The notes under the pieces are model-generated. The model worked only from the letters and a program-made list of their open reading frames with translations, was not told the DNA's origin and ran no database searches. The translations under genes and the position numbers were made by a program. A stretch of 64,000 nt of DNA from CAZWDO01 sp964632485 [NCBI: uncultured bacterium] (lineage in GTDB: Bacteria; JAGOEH01), in assembly GCA_964632485.1 (NCBI GenBank), contig CAZWDO010000004.1, forward strand, positions 160,387 through 224,386, written 5' to 3'. Below, in pieces: positions 52,743 to 61,029 of the stretch; position 1 is the first letter of the stretch; the number at the start of each line of letters is the position of its first letter.

Positions 52743-54353
52743 TTACAAATCGTTAAGATAGCTATAAATATCGGCAAAGGAATGAAAAATATTGTTTAAA
52801 TCGCAAATTCGACCATGCGAAAATAATTTTTGGACAACACCCTGATCCAGTGGTAATACTGCGGTGTGGGAGCTTTTAAGCAATGCCGGAATGGTCTGAT
52901 TTTCGAAAGTGATTCGCAGCCAGGAGCGGTAGCGCTCGGGTATTAATGGAGGCTGGTTTGACAAGTTCATTTTTAGATAGTTCACCCATCGCGCCATGCG
53001 TAGTAACGTCAGCTTGGAACTGACGGTATAGGTTCCCTCCGGGGGATAGCATACGGTCGAACGGTAGTAGTCGTTATCCGTAGGAAATTCCAATCCAAGC
53101 GACTGGGCCAATTTTTGACCTGGTGTGAGATAAAAGATTGAAGGGCCCAGGACCACAGGCATATCCATCAAAGTTTTTAATGTATCGATATCATCATCAA
53201 CCGAATGATCAGGAGCGCCGACTATGAAATAAACTGTTGTACGTAATTTGTGCTCGATGATAAAGGGCAGGATTGCTTTCAGGGGTGTAAGATCGGCCGG
53301 GCGTTGCCAATGTTTCAGATTTATTCGATGGCTGGTTCCAATTGAAAAATTAATCGATTTGAATCCGGCATGTACCATTAAATTTAATGTTTCTTTTTTT
53401 AATGCATGATAATTAATTCCGTTCATGGCGGTGAATGTGAGTTGATAACGTTTTGTCAAGGGGATGATTGCATTTAATAGGGAATGGAAATAGTCCAAGT
53501 CATAAGTTAAATTATCATCTTCGAAATTATAGTGGAAAATCTTATATTGAGCGATACAATTATCAATTTCCCGGATTAGTGAGCGGATTGAGCGCATTCG
53601 GTGATGATGACCCCATAAATCGGCGCTGGAACAGAATTTGCATTGGTAGGGGCAGCCGCGTGAAGCGACAATAGTAATCAACTGTGGTGGAGAAAATTGA
53701 TCTGTGAACAAGTGTGTCCGATCGGGTATTGGCAATTCATCAAGCTCCGCAACGGGCATAGATGGATTTTCTACCCATTGGCCTCGCTTGCGGTACACAC
53801 TATTGGGGATACTATTCAGTTTCCCCTGTCTGTGGATCAGATAATCTGCGATGGGTCCAACGGCGGGTTCGCCTTCGCCAATCACCCAAAGATCGATCGG
53901 AAAATCAGGCATAGATCGATGAGCCAGCCATTGCGCCGCTATTGCATGGCCCCCTGTCATTAACTGGATTGATGGGTAGCGCTTGCGGATTTCTGAAGCC
54001 AGTTCACCTACTGACGATAAGTACGCAGTAAAAAGCGCGCTGATGCCGATCAGCCGGGGTGTATGGATATCGATCCAGCCAATTAATTCAGCCAGAGGAC
54101 GACCAAATCGAAAAAATTGACGATATAGCGCGGCCGGAGAATGATCATTGACGGCATACTGCTTATCCAAATGGGCAAAAGAACGTGGACGTGAAATTGT
54201 TTGGCGATGATTTCCCCGTAGAAAATCAAAAATTTCAACCTGATATCCCCGTTGTTGCAAAACGGCTCGCAGCATCATCAACCCCAGAGGTTGCGCGCGA
54301 ATTGATGTCTGATAGTAATCGCAAAACCAGGGCTGTATCAGTAATATATCCAT
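52743..54353 (-). CDS. B12-binding-type radical SAM protein
   Basis: 536 residues. N-terminal Rossmann-like part (about 1-180) starts MDILLIQPWFCDYY, with PLGLMMLRAVLQQRGYQVEIFDF, as in B12-binding radical SAM enzymes, but I cannot see a D-x-H-x-x-G cobalamin motif. The radical SAM core has ASRGCPYQCKFCSSADLWG (CxxxCxxC) at about 218, EDDNLTYDLDYFHSL and FSIGTSHRINLKHWQ, followed by a helical tail. Such proteins methylate or rearrange unactivated carbons, often in lipid or natural-product routes; the substrate is unknown. It is convergent with nrdG and divergent from the anchored protein at 54491. Confidence 0.85.
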   Translation of the reverse strand: MDILLIQPWFCDYYQTSIRAQPLGLMMLRAVLQQRGYQVEIFDFLRGNHRQTISRPRSFAHLDKQYAVNDHSPAALYRQFFRFGRPLAELIGWIDIHTPRLIGISALFTAYLSSVGELASEIRKRYPSIQLMTGGHAIAAQWLAHRSMPDFPIDLWVIGEGEPAVGPIADYLIHRQGKLNSIPNSVYRKRGQWVENPSMPVAELDELPIPDRTHLFTDQFSPPQLITIVASRGCPYQCKFCSSADLWGHHHRMRSIRSLIREIDNCIAQYKIFHYNFEDDNLTYDLDYFHSLLNAIIPLTKRYQLTFTAMNGINYHALKKETLNLMVHAGFKSINFSIGTSHRINLKHWQRPADLTPLKAILPFIIEHKLRTTVYFIVGAPDHSVDDDIDTLKTLMDMPVVLGPSIFYLTPGQKLAQSLGLEFPTDNDYYRSTVCYPPEGTYTVSSKLTLLRMARWVNYLKMNLSNQPPLIPERYRSWLRITFENQTIPALLKSSHTAVLPLDQGVVQKLFSHGRICDLNNIFHSFADIYSYLNDL

Positions 54354-54455
54354 CCGGGATTCCTTTTTATAGTGTTGTTTCCCTATAGTTTCTTTGATAA
54401 GGCAAAACTAATATACCAAAATTTTAAGAAAAATTCAAGATCAATCGAAAAAATG

Positions 54456-54484
54456 TTGACATAACGCAAAATCCAACTTATATT
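54456..54484 (+). promoter_or_regulatory. promoter with predicted leaderless start
   Basis: TTGACA at 54456-54461, 17-base spacer, TATATT at 54479-54484. Start falls at about 54491, the A of the ATG; no Shine-Dalgarno is possible. Confidence 0.6.
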
Positions 54485-54490
54485 TAACGC

Positions 54491-55309
54491 ATGATAAAAA
54501 AAGTTTTAATAGCTCTTTTGCTGCTCTTGATTGTTTTTTGTTTTTTTTGGGCGGACTGCTTAGGATTTTATATCAATATGTTCAATTCCCGGCGACCTAA
54601 AAAAGGTGATTTTTGGAAAAAAGTGGCAAGTTTTTCCAGTAGCGATTCACTCAAAAATGAATGGTTTGAAATCGATAAATTGCGGAGTCTGGCTCGCGAA
54701 AAAGGGCGGCAGTATCTGATTGACGTCAATAAGGTGGTGCAGGCAAATGGGCAACTTGTCCTTTCCAAGGACAATCTAATACAACTTTTTACCAGTCTGC
54801 CCCCATCTTATAAGGAGATATATTTCAATAATTATGAGTTTATCTATCTCTATACCCGACCTCATTGGGTGAAAGCGGCCCTGGCTATGCAGGATTCTCA
54901 ACTTACTCTGTTCCTATTGCAAGGTGATGATACCGCTTTAAAGGAAAAAAAAGTTATTAATGGTTTATTCCCTGAGGATTCAACGCTTTTTCAAGACCAG
55001 AATGATGAATTGATTCTTTGGGAGCAGCTCTATATTATCGAGGATTCGGTTCAATGGTCGGACTCATTTGCTCGGTTTTGCGAGAAAATCTATCGAGGTT
55101 ATATTCAGAGGCAGCGAATCGCGTTAGGAGAATCATTTTTTATAACTGACAAACTGAATGAAATCGATTCATGTTTTATGACGCTGGCTGATACGAACTG
55201 GTCAATTATTTTACGCGCTCGCCAAAATAATGAGGTTTCCTATTGGCGTCAAGGGATTTCTTCGACAGATGGCTCCGCGCTTTTCAAATTACTTCAATCG
55301 GAACCCTGA
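54491..55309 (+). CDS. unknown protein with N-terminal membrane anchor
   Basis: 272 residues, family not recognised. A strong hydrophobic segment (residues 4-27, with a Cys at 18-24) anchors or exports it, and the rest is soluble, mixed helix and strand, with several Trp and Tyr. No catalytic motif is seen. It ends 7 bases before the class A penicillin-binding protein, so the two are likely co-transcribed and it may assist that enzyme in the periplasm. Its promoter (54456-54484) suggests a leaderless message. Confidence 0.6.
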   Translation: MIKKVLIALLLLLIVFCFFWADCLGFYINMFNSRRPKKGDFWKKVASFSSSDSLKNEWFEIDKLRSLAREKGRQYLIDVNKVVQANGQLVLSKDNLIQLFTSLPPSYKEIYFNNYEFIYLYTRPHWVKAALAMQDSQLTLFLLQGDDTALKEKKVINGLFPEDSTLFQDQNDELILWEQLYIIEDSVQWSDSFARFCEKIYRGYIQRQRIALGESFFITDKLNEIDSCFMTLADTNWSIILRARQNNEVSYWRQGISSTDGSALFKLLQSEP

Positions 55310-55316
55310 GGTCAGT

Positions 55317-57485
55317 ATGAAAAATAAATTATTAATTTATGGGCTATTGTTTCTTCTAATATTCTTTAGCATTTCATTTGCTATTTTTACCTATTTAATA
55401 TTGCAATGCCCTCAACTTCCCGCTTCAATTCAGGAATTAGGCAACCACCGGGGAATCCGGATATTAGCGGAAAATGGGCAGGTAATCAACAAATCGGAGA
55501 GTTCGATCTGGTTGGAGAAAAATAGAATTTCTCCTCTTTTTTTCCAGGCCTTACTGGCAGTTGAAGATCATCGGTTTTATCATCATCATGGTATCAATTT
55601 TATACGATTTTTCCAGGCAGTTGTTTATTACAGCTTGAAAAAAGCGCATCTCTACCACGGACATGTCGCCGGAGGCAGCACGATTACCCAGCAATTGTCC
55701 AAAAATTTATTTTTAAAAGCGGATCGGAGCGTGAAACGTAAAATTTTGGAACTGATTACAGCGATACATTTAGAGTATCGCTATTCTAAAGATGATATAC
55801 TGACGACATACGCGAATATTGTTCATTTGGGTACCAATCGGAATAGTGTTCAGCTTTATGGAATCGAGCAGGCTTCATTAGCTTTTTTCGGCAAATCGTG
55901 CAGTCAATTGGAATTAAATGAAGCCGCATTGATGGCGGGATTGCTCAAAGCGGGTAGTTATTATAATCCGATTCGCTACCCAAAGCGCGCCAACCAACGC
56001 CGGAAAGTAGTTCTCAAACGTATGTTGGATTGCGGATATATCAATCGCGAACGATATCAGGCTATAATCGAAGAGGATATTGACTTTGGACAAGCCAGCC
56101 ATGAGAGAAACGGAGTTGATTATTGTGTTGGTTTTGTGCGGAGCAATGTCCTTAAACGATTCGGCTACGATTTGTTTCAAAATGGCAGTCTGGTTGTTTA
56201 TACAACCTTTAATTTAATCACACAGGAATATCTGGCGGATGCGATTCAGAAAAATTTAGTAGAAATTGATCGGAATCTGGGTTTTAAAATTCCGTATGAC
56301 AGCGCAACACCAGAAATGAAAAAAAAATATCCCCAGGTAGCGGCCATTGCCGTCTCGGTCCCGGGAGGCGAAATCCGCGCTTTAGCTGGGGGCAGAAATT
56401 ATTATAACAGTGATTTCAATCGCGTCGTCAATGCGTCTCGGCAATTGGGTTCCGCTTTTAAACCACTGAACTATGCCACTGCTTTTAGTGAAGATGTCAT
56501 TACGCAGTACACAACTTTCAAGGATGAACCCATCGTGTATATCTTCAATAGCCAAAAGTGGATTTCAGCCGAAGAGTTCCTGAGTCGGCTGAAATCCTTT
56601 TTCCCGGAAGAAGATATTCCACTCACCTTTACAGAAGTTGAAAGCTGCCGAGAATGGTTAAATGGTTTCTGGGAATCGATGGAAAATCATCCTGCCATGT
56701 CGCAGGAAGCCAAAGAATGGTTGAATTTTGGGCATTGGCAATTCTATGCGCCCTCGAACGATTCACGTACTTTTAGTTATGAAGAAATTGATTACAAAGA
56801 GGCGCTAACCCGCTCACTCAATACAATCAGTGTTCAAATACTCGCTCAATATAACATGGATCGTTTGGTGGAATTAGCCCGGAGCCTCGGATTTAAAAAT
56901 ATACCGGGAAAAAGCCTGTCGCTTGCGTTGGGCGCTCTGGACGCAACTCCCTTACAAGTTGCCGGCGCTTATCTGATGTTAGCCGGTAATGGATATTTCA
57001 CGTACCCTTACGCCATCCGAAGAATTCTTGATGGCGAACAGCGGACAATCAACATACCCTATTATTTTCACCAGAAAATTCTTAACAGTTGGGTCGTGTA
57101 TCAAGTGCGCCAGGCCATGGAAAATGTCGTTGACCATGGTACCGGCTCTTTTATTCGCCGTTCGGGCTATACCCAAAAAGCGGCGGGAAAAACTGGAACT
57201 TCTTCCAATCATACCAATGCCTGGTTTTGTGGATTCACTCCCAATTTAGTCTGTATCGTATGGGTTGGTTTTGACGATAACCGGCCGTTGGTTTATCAGG
57301 GGAAAAGCTATTATGGCGGATCACTGGCATTGCCAATATGGCTCGATTTCATGAAAAATGCCGTTCCCGATAATACAGAACTAAATTTTCAGGAAGTTAC
57401 TGATGATGATTTTGATACATTTTATAAAAATCGGATGTTAAATCCCAGTGATTCATTATTAAAAATTAAAATACGCAATCCATAA
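55317..57485 (+). CDS. class A penicillin-binding protein (transglycosylase/transpeptidase)
   Basis: 722 residues from ATG 55317, with GAGG five bases upstream; the in-frame 55230 start lies inside the previous gene. One membrane span (6-28), GT51 transglycosylase with AVEDHRFYHHHG (catalytic Glu), GGSTITQQLSKNLFL and YANIVHLG, and a transpeptidase with SAFK (Ser379), SLN (about 508-510) and KTGT (Lys625). All catalytic motifs are intact, so it can both polymerise and crosslink peptidoglycan at the inner membrane. An insert with several Trp (about residues 430-490) lies between the SxxK and SxN motifs. No SPOR or PASTA domain. Confidence 0.93.
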   Translation: MKNKLLIYGLLFLLIFFSISFAIFTYLILQCPQLPASIQELGNHRGIRILAENGQVINKSESSIWLEKNRISPLFFQALLAVEDHRFYHHHGINFIRFFQAVVYYSLKKAHLYHGHVAGGSTITQQLSKNLFLKADRSVKRKILELITAIHLEYRYSKDDILTTYANIVHLGTNRNSVQLYGIEQASLAFFGKSCSQLELNEAALMAGLLKAGSYYNPIRYPKRANQRRKVVLKRMLDCGYINRERYQAIIEEDIDFGQASHERNGVDYCVGFVRSNVLKRFGYDLFQNGSLVVYTTFNLITQEYLADAIQKNLVEIDRNLGFKIPYDSATPEMKKKYPQVAAIAVSVPGGEIRALAGGRNYYNSDFNRVVNASRQLGSAFKPLNYATAFSEDVITQYTTFKDEPIVYIFNSQKWISAEEFLSRLKSFFPEEDIPLTFTEVESCREWLNGFWESMENHPAMSQEAKEWLNFGHWQFYAPSNDSRTFSYEEIDYKEALTRSLNTISVQILAQYNMDRLVELARSLGFKNIPGKSLSLALGALDATPLQVAGAYLMLAGNGYFTYPYAIRRILDGEQRTINIPYYFHQKILNSWVVYQVRQAMENVVDHGTGSFIRRSGYTQKAAGKTGTSSNHTNAWFCGFTPNLVCIVWVGFDDNRPLVYQGKSYYGGSLALPIWLDFMKNAVPDNTELNFQEVTDDDFDTFYKNRMLNPSDSLLKIKIRNP

Positions 57486-57491
57486 TGCAGA

Positions 57492-57518
57492 CCAGAGAGC
57501 GTTGCTGACGCTCTCTGG
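57492..57518 (+). terminator. terminator-like hairpin after the penicillin-binding protein
   Basis: CCAGAGAGCG (57492-57501) and CGCTCTCTGG (57509-57518), ten perfect pairs and a 7-base loop, 6 bases after the stop. There is no T run, so it may need Rho or protect the 3' end. Confidence 0.6.
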
Positions 57519-57931
57519 CTGACAAAGCTTTCAAAAGGCCTTGAAAAAAGGGGGAAGCAAACAATTAACACAAGTGGAAATCGGGTACGCCGCCTGGAGA
57601 ACCCAATCTCCAACTGTTTATATTTGCATTTAACGTGCCGGATTTAGAAGATAGCTTGTGATGAATTTGATTTTATGTTTGATAATTAGAAATATTAACC
57701 CCCATATCTGCATTCTTCTCTGGCTATAAAATTGAATAATAATATATAACATATTGTAAATAGGATAAATAGAGTACCCGTTCCTGTCTAATTTCCGTTT
57801 CTTGGGTTGAATCAGTGTAAGACAGATAGGCTAAAAATTTTTTTTTAAAAACTTTTACAGGTTTTATTTAGGCTTTAAAAATGGTGATATTTTTGGGCCC
57901 GAGGAAAAAAAATTAACTCAGCCAAGTAAAA

Positions 57932-57972
57932 GAGTAAAATTTTTTTACTCGGACAGGCGAGTATTTTTTTTT
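57932..57972 (+). terminator. two mutually exclusive hairpins ending in a T run
   Basis: Hairpin A pairs 57932-57939 with 57943-57950 (8 pairs). Hairpin B pairs 57947-57951 with 57958-57962 (5 pairs) and is followed by nine T from 57964 to 57972. They share 57947-57950, so only one can form. B with its T tract is a working intrinsic terminator; A would block it. Confidence 0.5.
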
Positions 57973-57987
57973 ATATAGCGATTCTAA

Positions 57988-58016
57988 TTGACAATTGAAT
58001 CGAATTTGCTTATTTT
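57988..58016 (+). promoter_or_regulatory. promoter reading toward smpB through the tRNA gene
   Basis: TTGACA at 57988-57993, 17-base spacer, TATTTT at 58011-58016. Transcription would start near 58023 and cross the whole of the opposite-strand tRNA-Leu gene before smpB. Confidence 0.5.
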
Positions 58017-58024
58017 ATGGGGGT

Positions 58025-58108
58025 TGCCGAAGAGGGGATTCGAACCCCTACTCACTTGCGTGAACTGGACCCTGAACCCAGCGTGTCTGCCAGTTTCACC
58101 ACTTCGGC
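58025..58108 (-). tRNA. tRNA-Leu (CAG)
   Basis: 84 bases on the minus strand, with 7-pair acceptor stem GCCGAAG/CTTCGGC, discriminator A, a D arm with TGG...GGCAGA, anticodon arm CTGGG-TTCAGGG-TCCAG (anticodon CAG, reading CUG), a long variable arm TCAC-GCAA-GTGA typical of leucine and serine tRNAs, and a T arm with GGGGTTCGAATCCCC. No CCA is encoded (the next bases read ACC). Confidence 0.97.
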
Positions 58109-58120
58109 AATTGAATCGCT

Positions 58121-58149
58121 ATTATAAGCAATTTTTTCCAAGAAGTCAA
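58121..58149 (-). promoter_or_regulatory. promoter of tRNA-Leu
   Basis: On the minus strand: TTGACT at 58149-58144, 17-base spacer, TATAAT at 58126-58121. Start near 58114, six bases before the mature 5' end. Confidence 0.7.
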
Positions 58150-58186
58150 TAGGATTTCCTAAAAAAAAATTAAAAGGAGTGAATTT

Positions 58187-58660
58187 ATGTCGAATACTGA
58201 TAAAAAAGATCTATTCCGCAAGATTTTGACTAATAAACGGGCGTTTTATGATTTTGAGATCATTGAGCGTTTCGAGGGAGGGATCGTTTTAATGGGCACT
58301 GAGATCAAGTCTATTCGCAACGGCCAGACCAGTTTTAAAGACAGCTATATTGATGTAGTTAAAGGAGAATTGTTTGTACTCAACTGGATGATTAATCCCT
58401 ATGACAAAGGGGGATATGTCAACCATGAACCTGAGCGGCCGAAGAAGCTTCTCTTGCATAAAAAAGAAATAACACGTTTAGCAGCAAAAATATTGCAAAA
58501 GGGCTTGACTTTAATCCCACTTTCGTTATATTTTAAAGGTCAACACTTAAAGATGGAGATTGCCTTAGCCAGTGGTAAAAAGCAGTATGATAAACGCGAT
58601 GCAATTACCCGTCGTGAAGCGCAGCGGGAAATGGAACGCGCTTTTAAACATAACCGGTAA
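58187..58660 (+). CDS. smpB: SsrA-binding protein SmpB
   Basis: 157 residues, the standard length. The family signature is intact: NKRAFYDFEIIERFEGG near the start, GTEIKSIRNGQTSFKDSYI, the basic PERPKKLLLHKKEI helix and the C-terminal KKQYDKRDAI...RREAQREMERA tail that occupies the ribosomal mRNA path. It brings tmRNA to stalled ribosomes. AAGGAG stands just before the ATG at 58187. The end is overlapped out of frame by the cell-wall amidase gene. Confidence 0.95.
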   Translation: MSNTDKKDLFRKILTNKRAFYDFEIIERFEGGIVLMGTEIKSIRNGQTSFKDSYIDVVKGELFVLNWMINPYDKGGYVNHEPERPKKLLLHKKEITRLAAKILQKGLTLIPLSLYFKGQHLKMEIALASGKKQYDKRDAITRREAQREMERAFKHNR

Positions 58661-60176
58661 GTGCTTTTTTATATTAACACTTTGGACGGTTCTCCTGCAA
58701 GCGAGAACAAGAGTCAAAGTGGGGTCGGAAACCGTTCAGTTGGAGATGATACCAGTTGATGGAATCGAATATATTGCCTGTGATCAAATTATTACGGTTT
58801 TGGGACCTTTCCAAAAAATATTCAGTACAGAAAATCAAAAAATAGTGTACCATTGGGAGAATCATGAACTGGTTACTGCCTGGGGGCTTTATTTTTATCG
58901 GCTCGATTCTCAGTCGTTTACCACACTTTATCCCATTCAGTTGCAAAATGGACGGATTTTAGTAGCGCTTCGTGATTTCAAGACGTTTACCCATCATCTA
59001 TGGCATGAATGGCAATTGACACTTCCACTGGAATTTCTGAGTGAGCAAGTTAACCCGAATGCCCCGCTGGAAATAAGGTCCGTAACTCTGGAAAAGAAAT
59101 TAAATGGTTTTTTGCTTCAAATTGAAGCGAATCGCCCTTTTCGTGAGCAAAAGGATTTTGACTATTCTCTAAGTGAAAGCTATTGGATTAATTTTAATTT
59201 CTTTAAGGCGCAGACAAAATTGAGCGAGGGAGTTTTAAAAAAATCAATCGATGAACCGGTAGTAAGCATCCGCATGTATGATTTCAATCAATCGCTGCAA
59301 TTATCCCTGCGATTTCGATTTCTCCTGGAAAATATTCAATTAAAAAATGATAGTTTGCATAATCGATTGATGCTGATTTTACGTCAACCGGCAGACTCAA
59401 TTCCAATGACATACATGGACATTACTTCGGACGACAGTTTGTCGTCCCAACCGATAGACACCAGTTCAATCCTTCAGCGGCATGGAGATATCAAACGGAT
59501 CATCATTGATGCCGGTCATGGCGGCGACGATCCAGGCGCTTTGGGGCGTTTGAACACCCAGGAGAAAAATATAGTACTTGATATAGCCCTCCGCTTAAAA
59601 AAATTATTGGACCAGGAAAACGTTTATGAAGTCATTCTGACCCGAAACCGCGACGAGTTTGTGGCGCTTGACAAACGGCGACGTATTGCGAACAGCAGTG
59701 GCGGGGATTTGTTTGTCAGTATTCATTGCAATAGTGTCGGGGGCGCTCGGCGTAACTCTGCCCGTGGGATAGAAACTTATTTTTTGAGTATGGAAAAAAC
59801 GGATGAAGCGCGTGAAACGGCAAAACTGGAAAACAGTGTGATTATTTTTGAGTCCGAAAGCGACCAGGTTCTGCATACGGATACACTTAAAAATATTGTT
59901 TTTGATATGCTGCATAACTCTTATCTGCGCGAAAGCAGTGACTTGGCCAATATTATACTGGAGGAACTGGGTAAAAGCGTTCCCTCCGTTCCCCGCAAAG
60001 TGGATCAGGCCGGATTTTTAATACTGAAAGGGATTTATATGCCAGCGATACTGGTTGAAGTTGGATTTATTTCCAATCTGGAAGAAGAACGCAATTTACT
60101 TAAAGCCAATTACCTTGGACAAATCGCCTTGGGATTGAAGCGGGGTATTGCGCGTTTTATCAACCGCTATCATTAA
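58599..60176 (+). CDS. N-acetylmuramoyl-L-alanine amidase (Amidase_3)
   Basis: About 525 residues. The start is uncertain: no ATG lies between the smpB stop and the signal-like segment (KCFFILTLWTVLLQA), so translation must begin inside smpB; I use ATG 58599, with ATG 58587 and GTG 58614 as alternatives. After the exported N-terminal region, residues about 20-300 contain AMIN-like strands. The C-terminal domain is Amidase_3: IIIDAGHGGDDPGALG (Zn His), TRNRDEFVALDKR, LFVSIHCNS (second His) and VEVGFISNLEEE (catalytic Glu). It cuts the amide between MurNAc and the stem peptide in the periplasm, often at division. Confidence 0.88.
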   Translation: MQLPVVKRSGKWNALLNITGKCFFILTLWTVLLQARTRVKVGSETVQLEMIPVDGIEYIACDQIITVLGPFQKIFSTENQKIVYHWENHELVTAWGLYFYRLDSQSFTTLYPIQLQNGRILVALRDFKTFTHHLWHEWQLTLPLEFLSEQVNPNAPLEIRSVTLEKKLNGFLLQIEANRPFREQKDFDYSLSESYWINFNFFKAQTKLSEGVLKKSIDEPVVSIRMYDFNQSLQLSLRFRFLLENIQLKNDSLHNRLMLILRQPADSIPMTYMDITSDDSLSSQPIDTSSILQRHGDIKRIIIDAGHGGDDPGALGRLNTQEKNIVLDIALRLKKLLDQENVYEVILTRNRDEFVALDKRRRIANSSGGDLFVSIHCNSVGGARRNSARGIETYFLSMEKTDEARETAKLENSVIIFESESDQVLHTDTLKNIVFDMLHNSYLRESSDLANIILEELGKSVPSVPRKVDQAGFLILKGIYMPAILVEVGFISNLEEERNLLKANYLGQIALGLKRGIARFINRYH

Positions 60177-60189
60177 GGAACAAAAAAGA

Positions 60190-61029
60190 ATGAGTTGTGA
60201 AAAATGCTATGACCGCGGATATTATATTGCTGAGACGGGCGGGCCTCAGTCGCAACGCGCGCTTTCTCTTTGCGAATGCGTACGGGAACGGTGCCGTTGT
60301 AATGGTGAATTTCCATATCTCTATTACCAGAATCATATTGCCATTCAGTGCGAGTGCGCTCACTTCCGAAATAAATTCGCTCAGGTTGCCCGAGCCTATC
60401 AACTGGCCAATATCCCTAAAAAATATCAATTTAAATATCTACCCGATTTTAAGGCGGAACCCAATACTCCGTTAGAAAATGTGAAGACGATTGCAAACTA
60501 CATGATAAAAGATTACCTTCCGAGCGCCACCCGGACTGGTTTATTTCTTTGCGGAGGCGTAGGCAACGGGAAAACACTTCTATGTTGTATCATTCTCAAT
60601 GAATTGATTTTTCATTATGCCATCTCCGCCCGCTATATGAATTTATCCTACCAATATTTTCACCGTATCCGGGATACTTTCACAGAAGGGAGTGAAACTT
60701 ATGGCAAAGCCATGAGTTTTATGGAGGATTTTGTTAATCAGAATCTGTTGCTGATTGATGATATGGGTGTGCAACGCAATACGGATTGGGAAATGGAAAT
60801 GTTATACAATTTAATTGATCGGCGCTATCAGGAGGAACGCATCACCCTGATCACGACTAATCAGAATCTGGAACAGATGAAGGATTTGTTTGACGGCCGT
60901 ATTTTTTCTCGTATTAAGGAAATGTGTACGATTGTCGAGTTGCAGGCTGGAGATTATCGGGAGTCGTTGGCTACCAAAACATTCACAATTAAGGATGATC
61001 ATGAACCGCTCAAACGGAAGAAAAAATAA
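60190..61029 (+). CDS. DnaC/DnaI-type AAA+ ATPase with Cys-rich N-terminus
   Basis: 279 residues from ATG 60190 (AAGGAA nine bases upstream). Residues 1-60 are a Cys-rich stretch: SCEKCYDRGYY, LCECVRERCRCNG and IQCECAH, which is typical of a Zn-binding N-terminus in DnaI/DnaC and IstB-like loaders. The AAA+ part has Walker A CGGVGNGKT (about 118-126), Walker B LLIDDMGV and sensor-like TTNQNLEQM and RIFSRIKEM. It most likely helps load the replicative helicase or clears DNA for it. It is not next to a transposase, which argues against IstB. Overlaps rph by 29 bases. Confidence 0.82.
   Translation: MSCEKCYDRGYYIAETGGPQSQRALSLCECVRERCRCNGEFPYLYYQNHIAIQCECAHFRNKFAQVARAYQLANIPKKYQFKYLPDFKAEPNTPLENVKTIANYMIKDYLPSATRTGLFLCGGVGNGKTLLCCIILNELIFHYAISARYMNLSYQYFHRIRDTFTEGSETYGKAMSFMEDFVNQNLLLIDDMGVQRNTDWEMEMLYNLIDRRYQEERITLITTNQNLEQMKDLFDGRIFSRIKEMCTIVELQAGDYRESLATKTFTIKDDHEPLKRKKK

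Larger units (their letters stand above)
57486..58024. other. 539-base intergenic region with hairpins and promoter
   Basis: Holds the hairpin at 57492-57518, the overlapping hairpins at 57932-57972, a second copy of ACAGATAGGCTAA (57832-57844) and the smpB promoter at 57988-58016. Otherwise AT-rich with no gene. Confidence 0.5.

Noticed and set aside
49378-57844. 13-base repeat ACAGATAGGCTAA in two intergenic regions (49378 and 57832)
   Set aside because: Repeats of this length are expected by chance in 64 kb; only two copies, no spacer structure.
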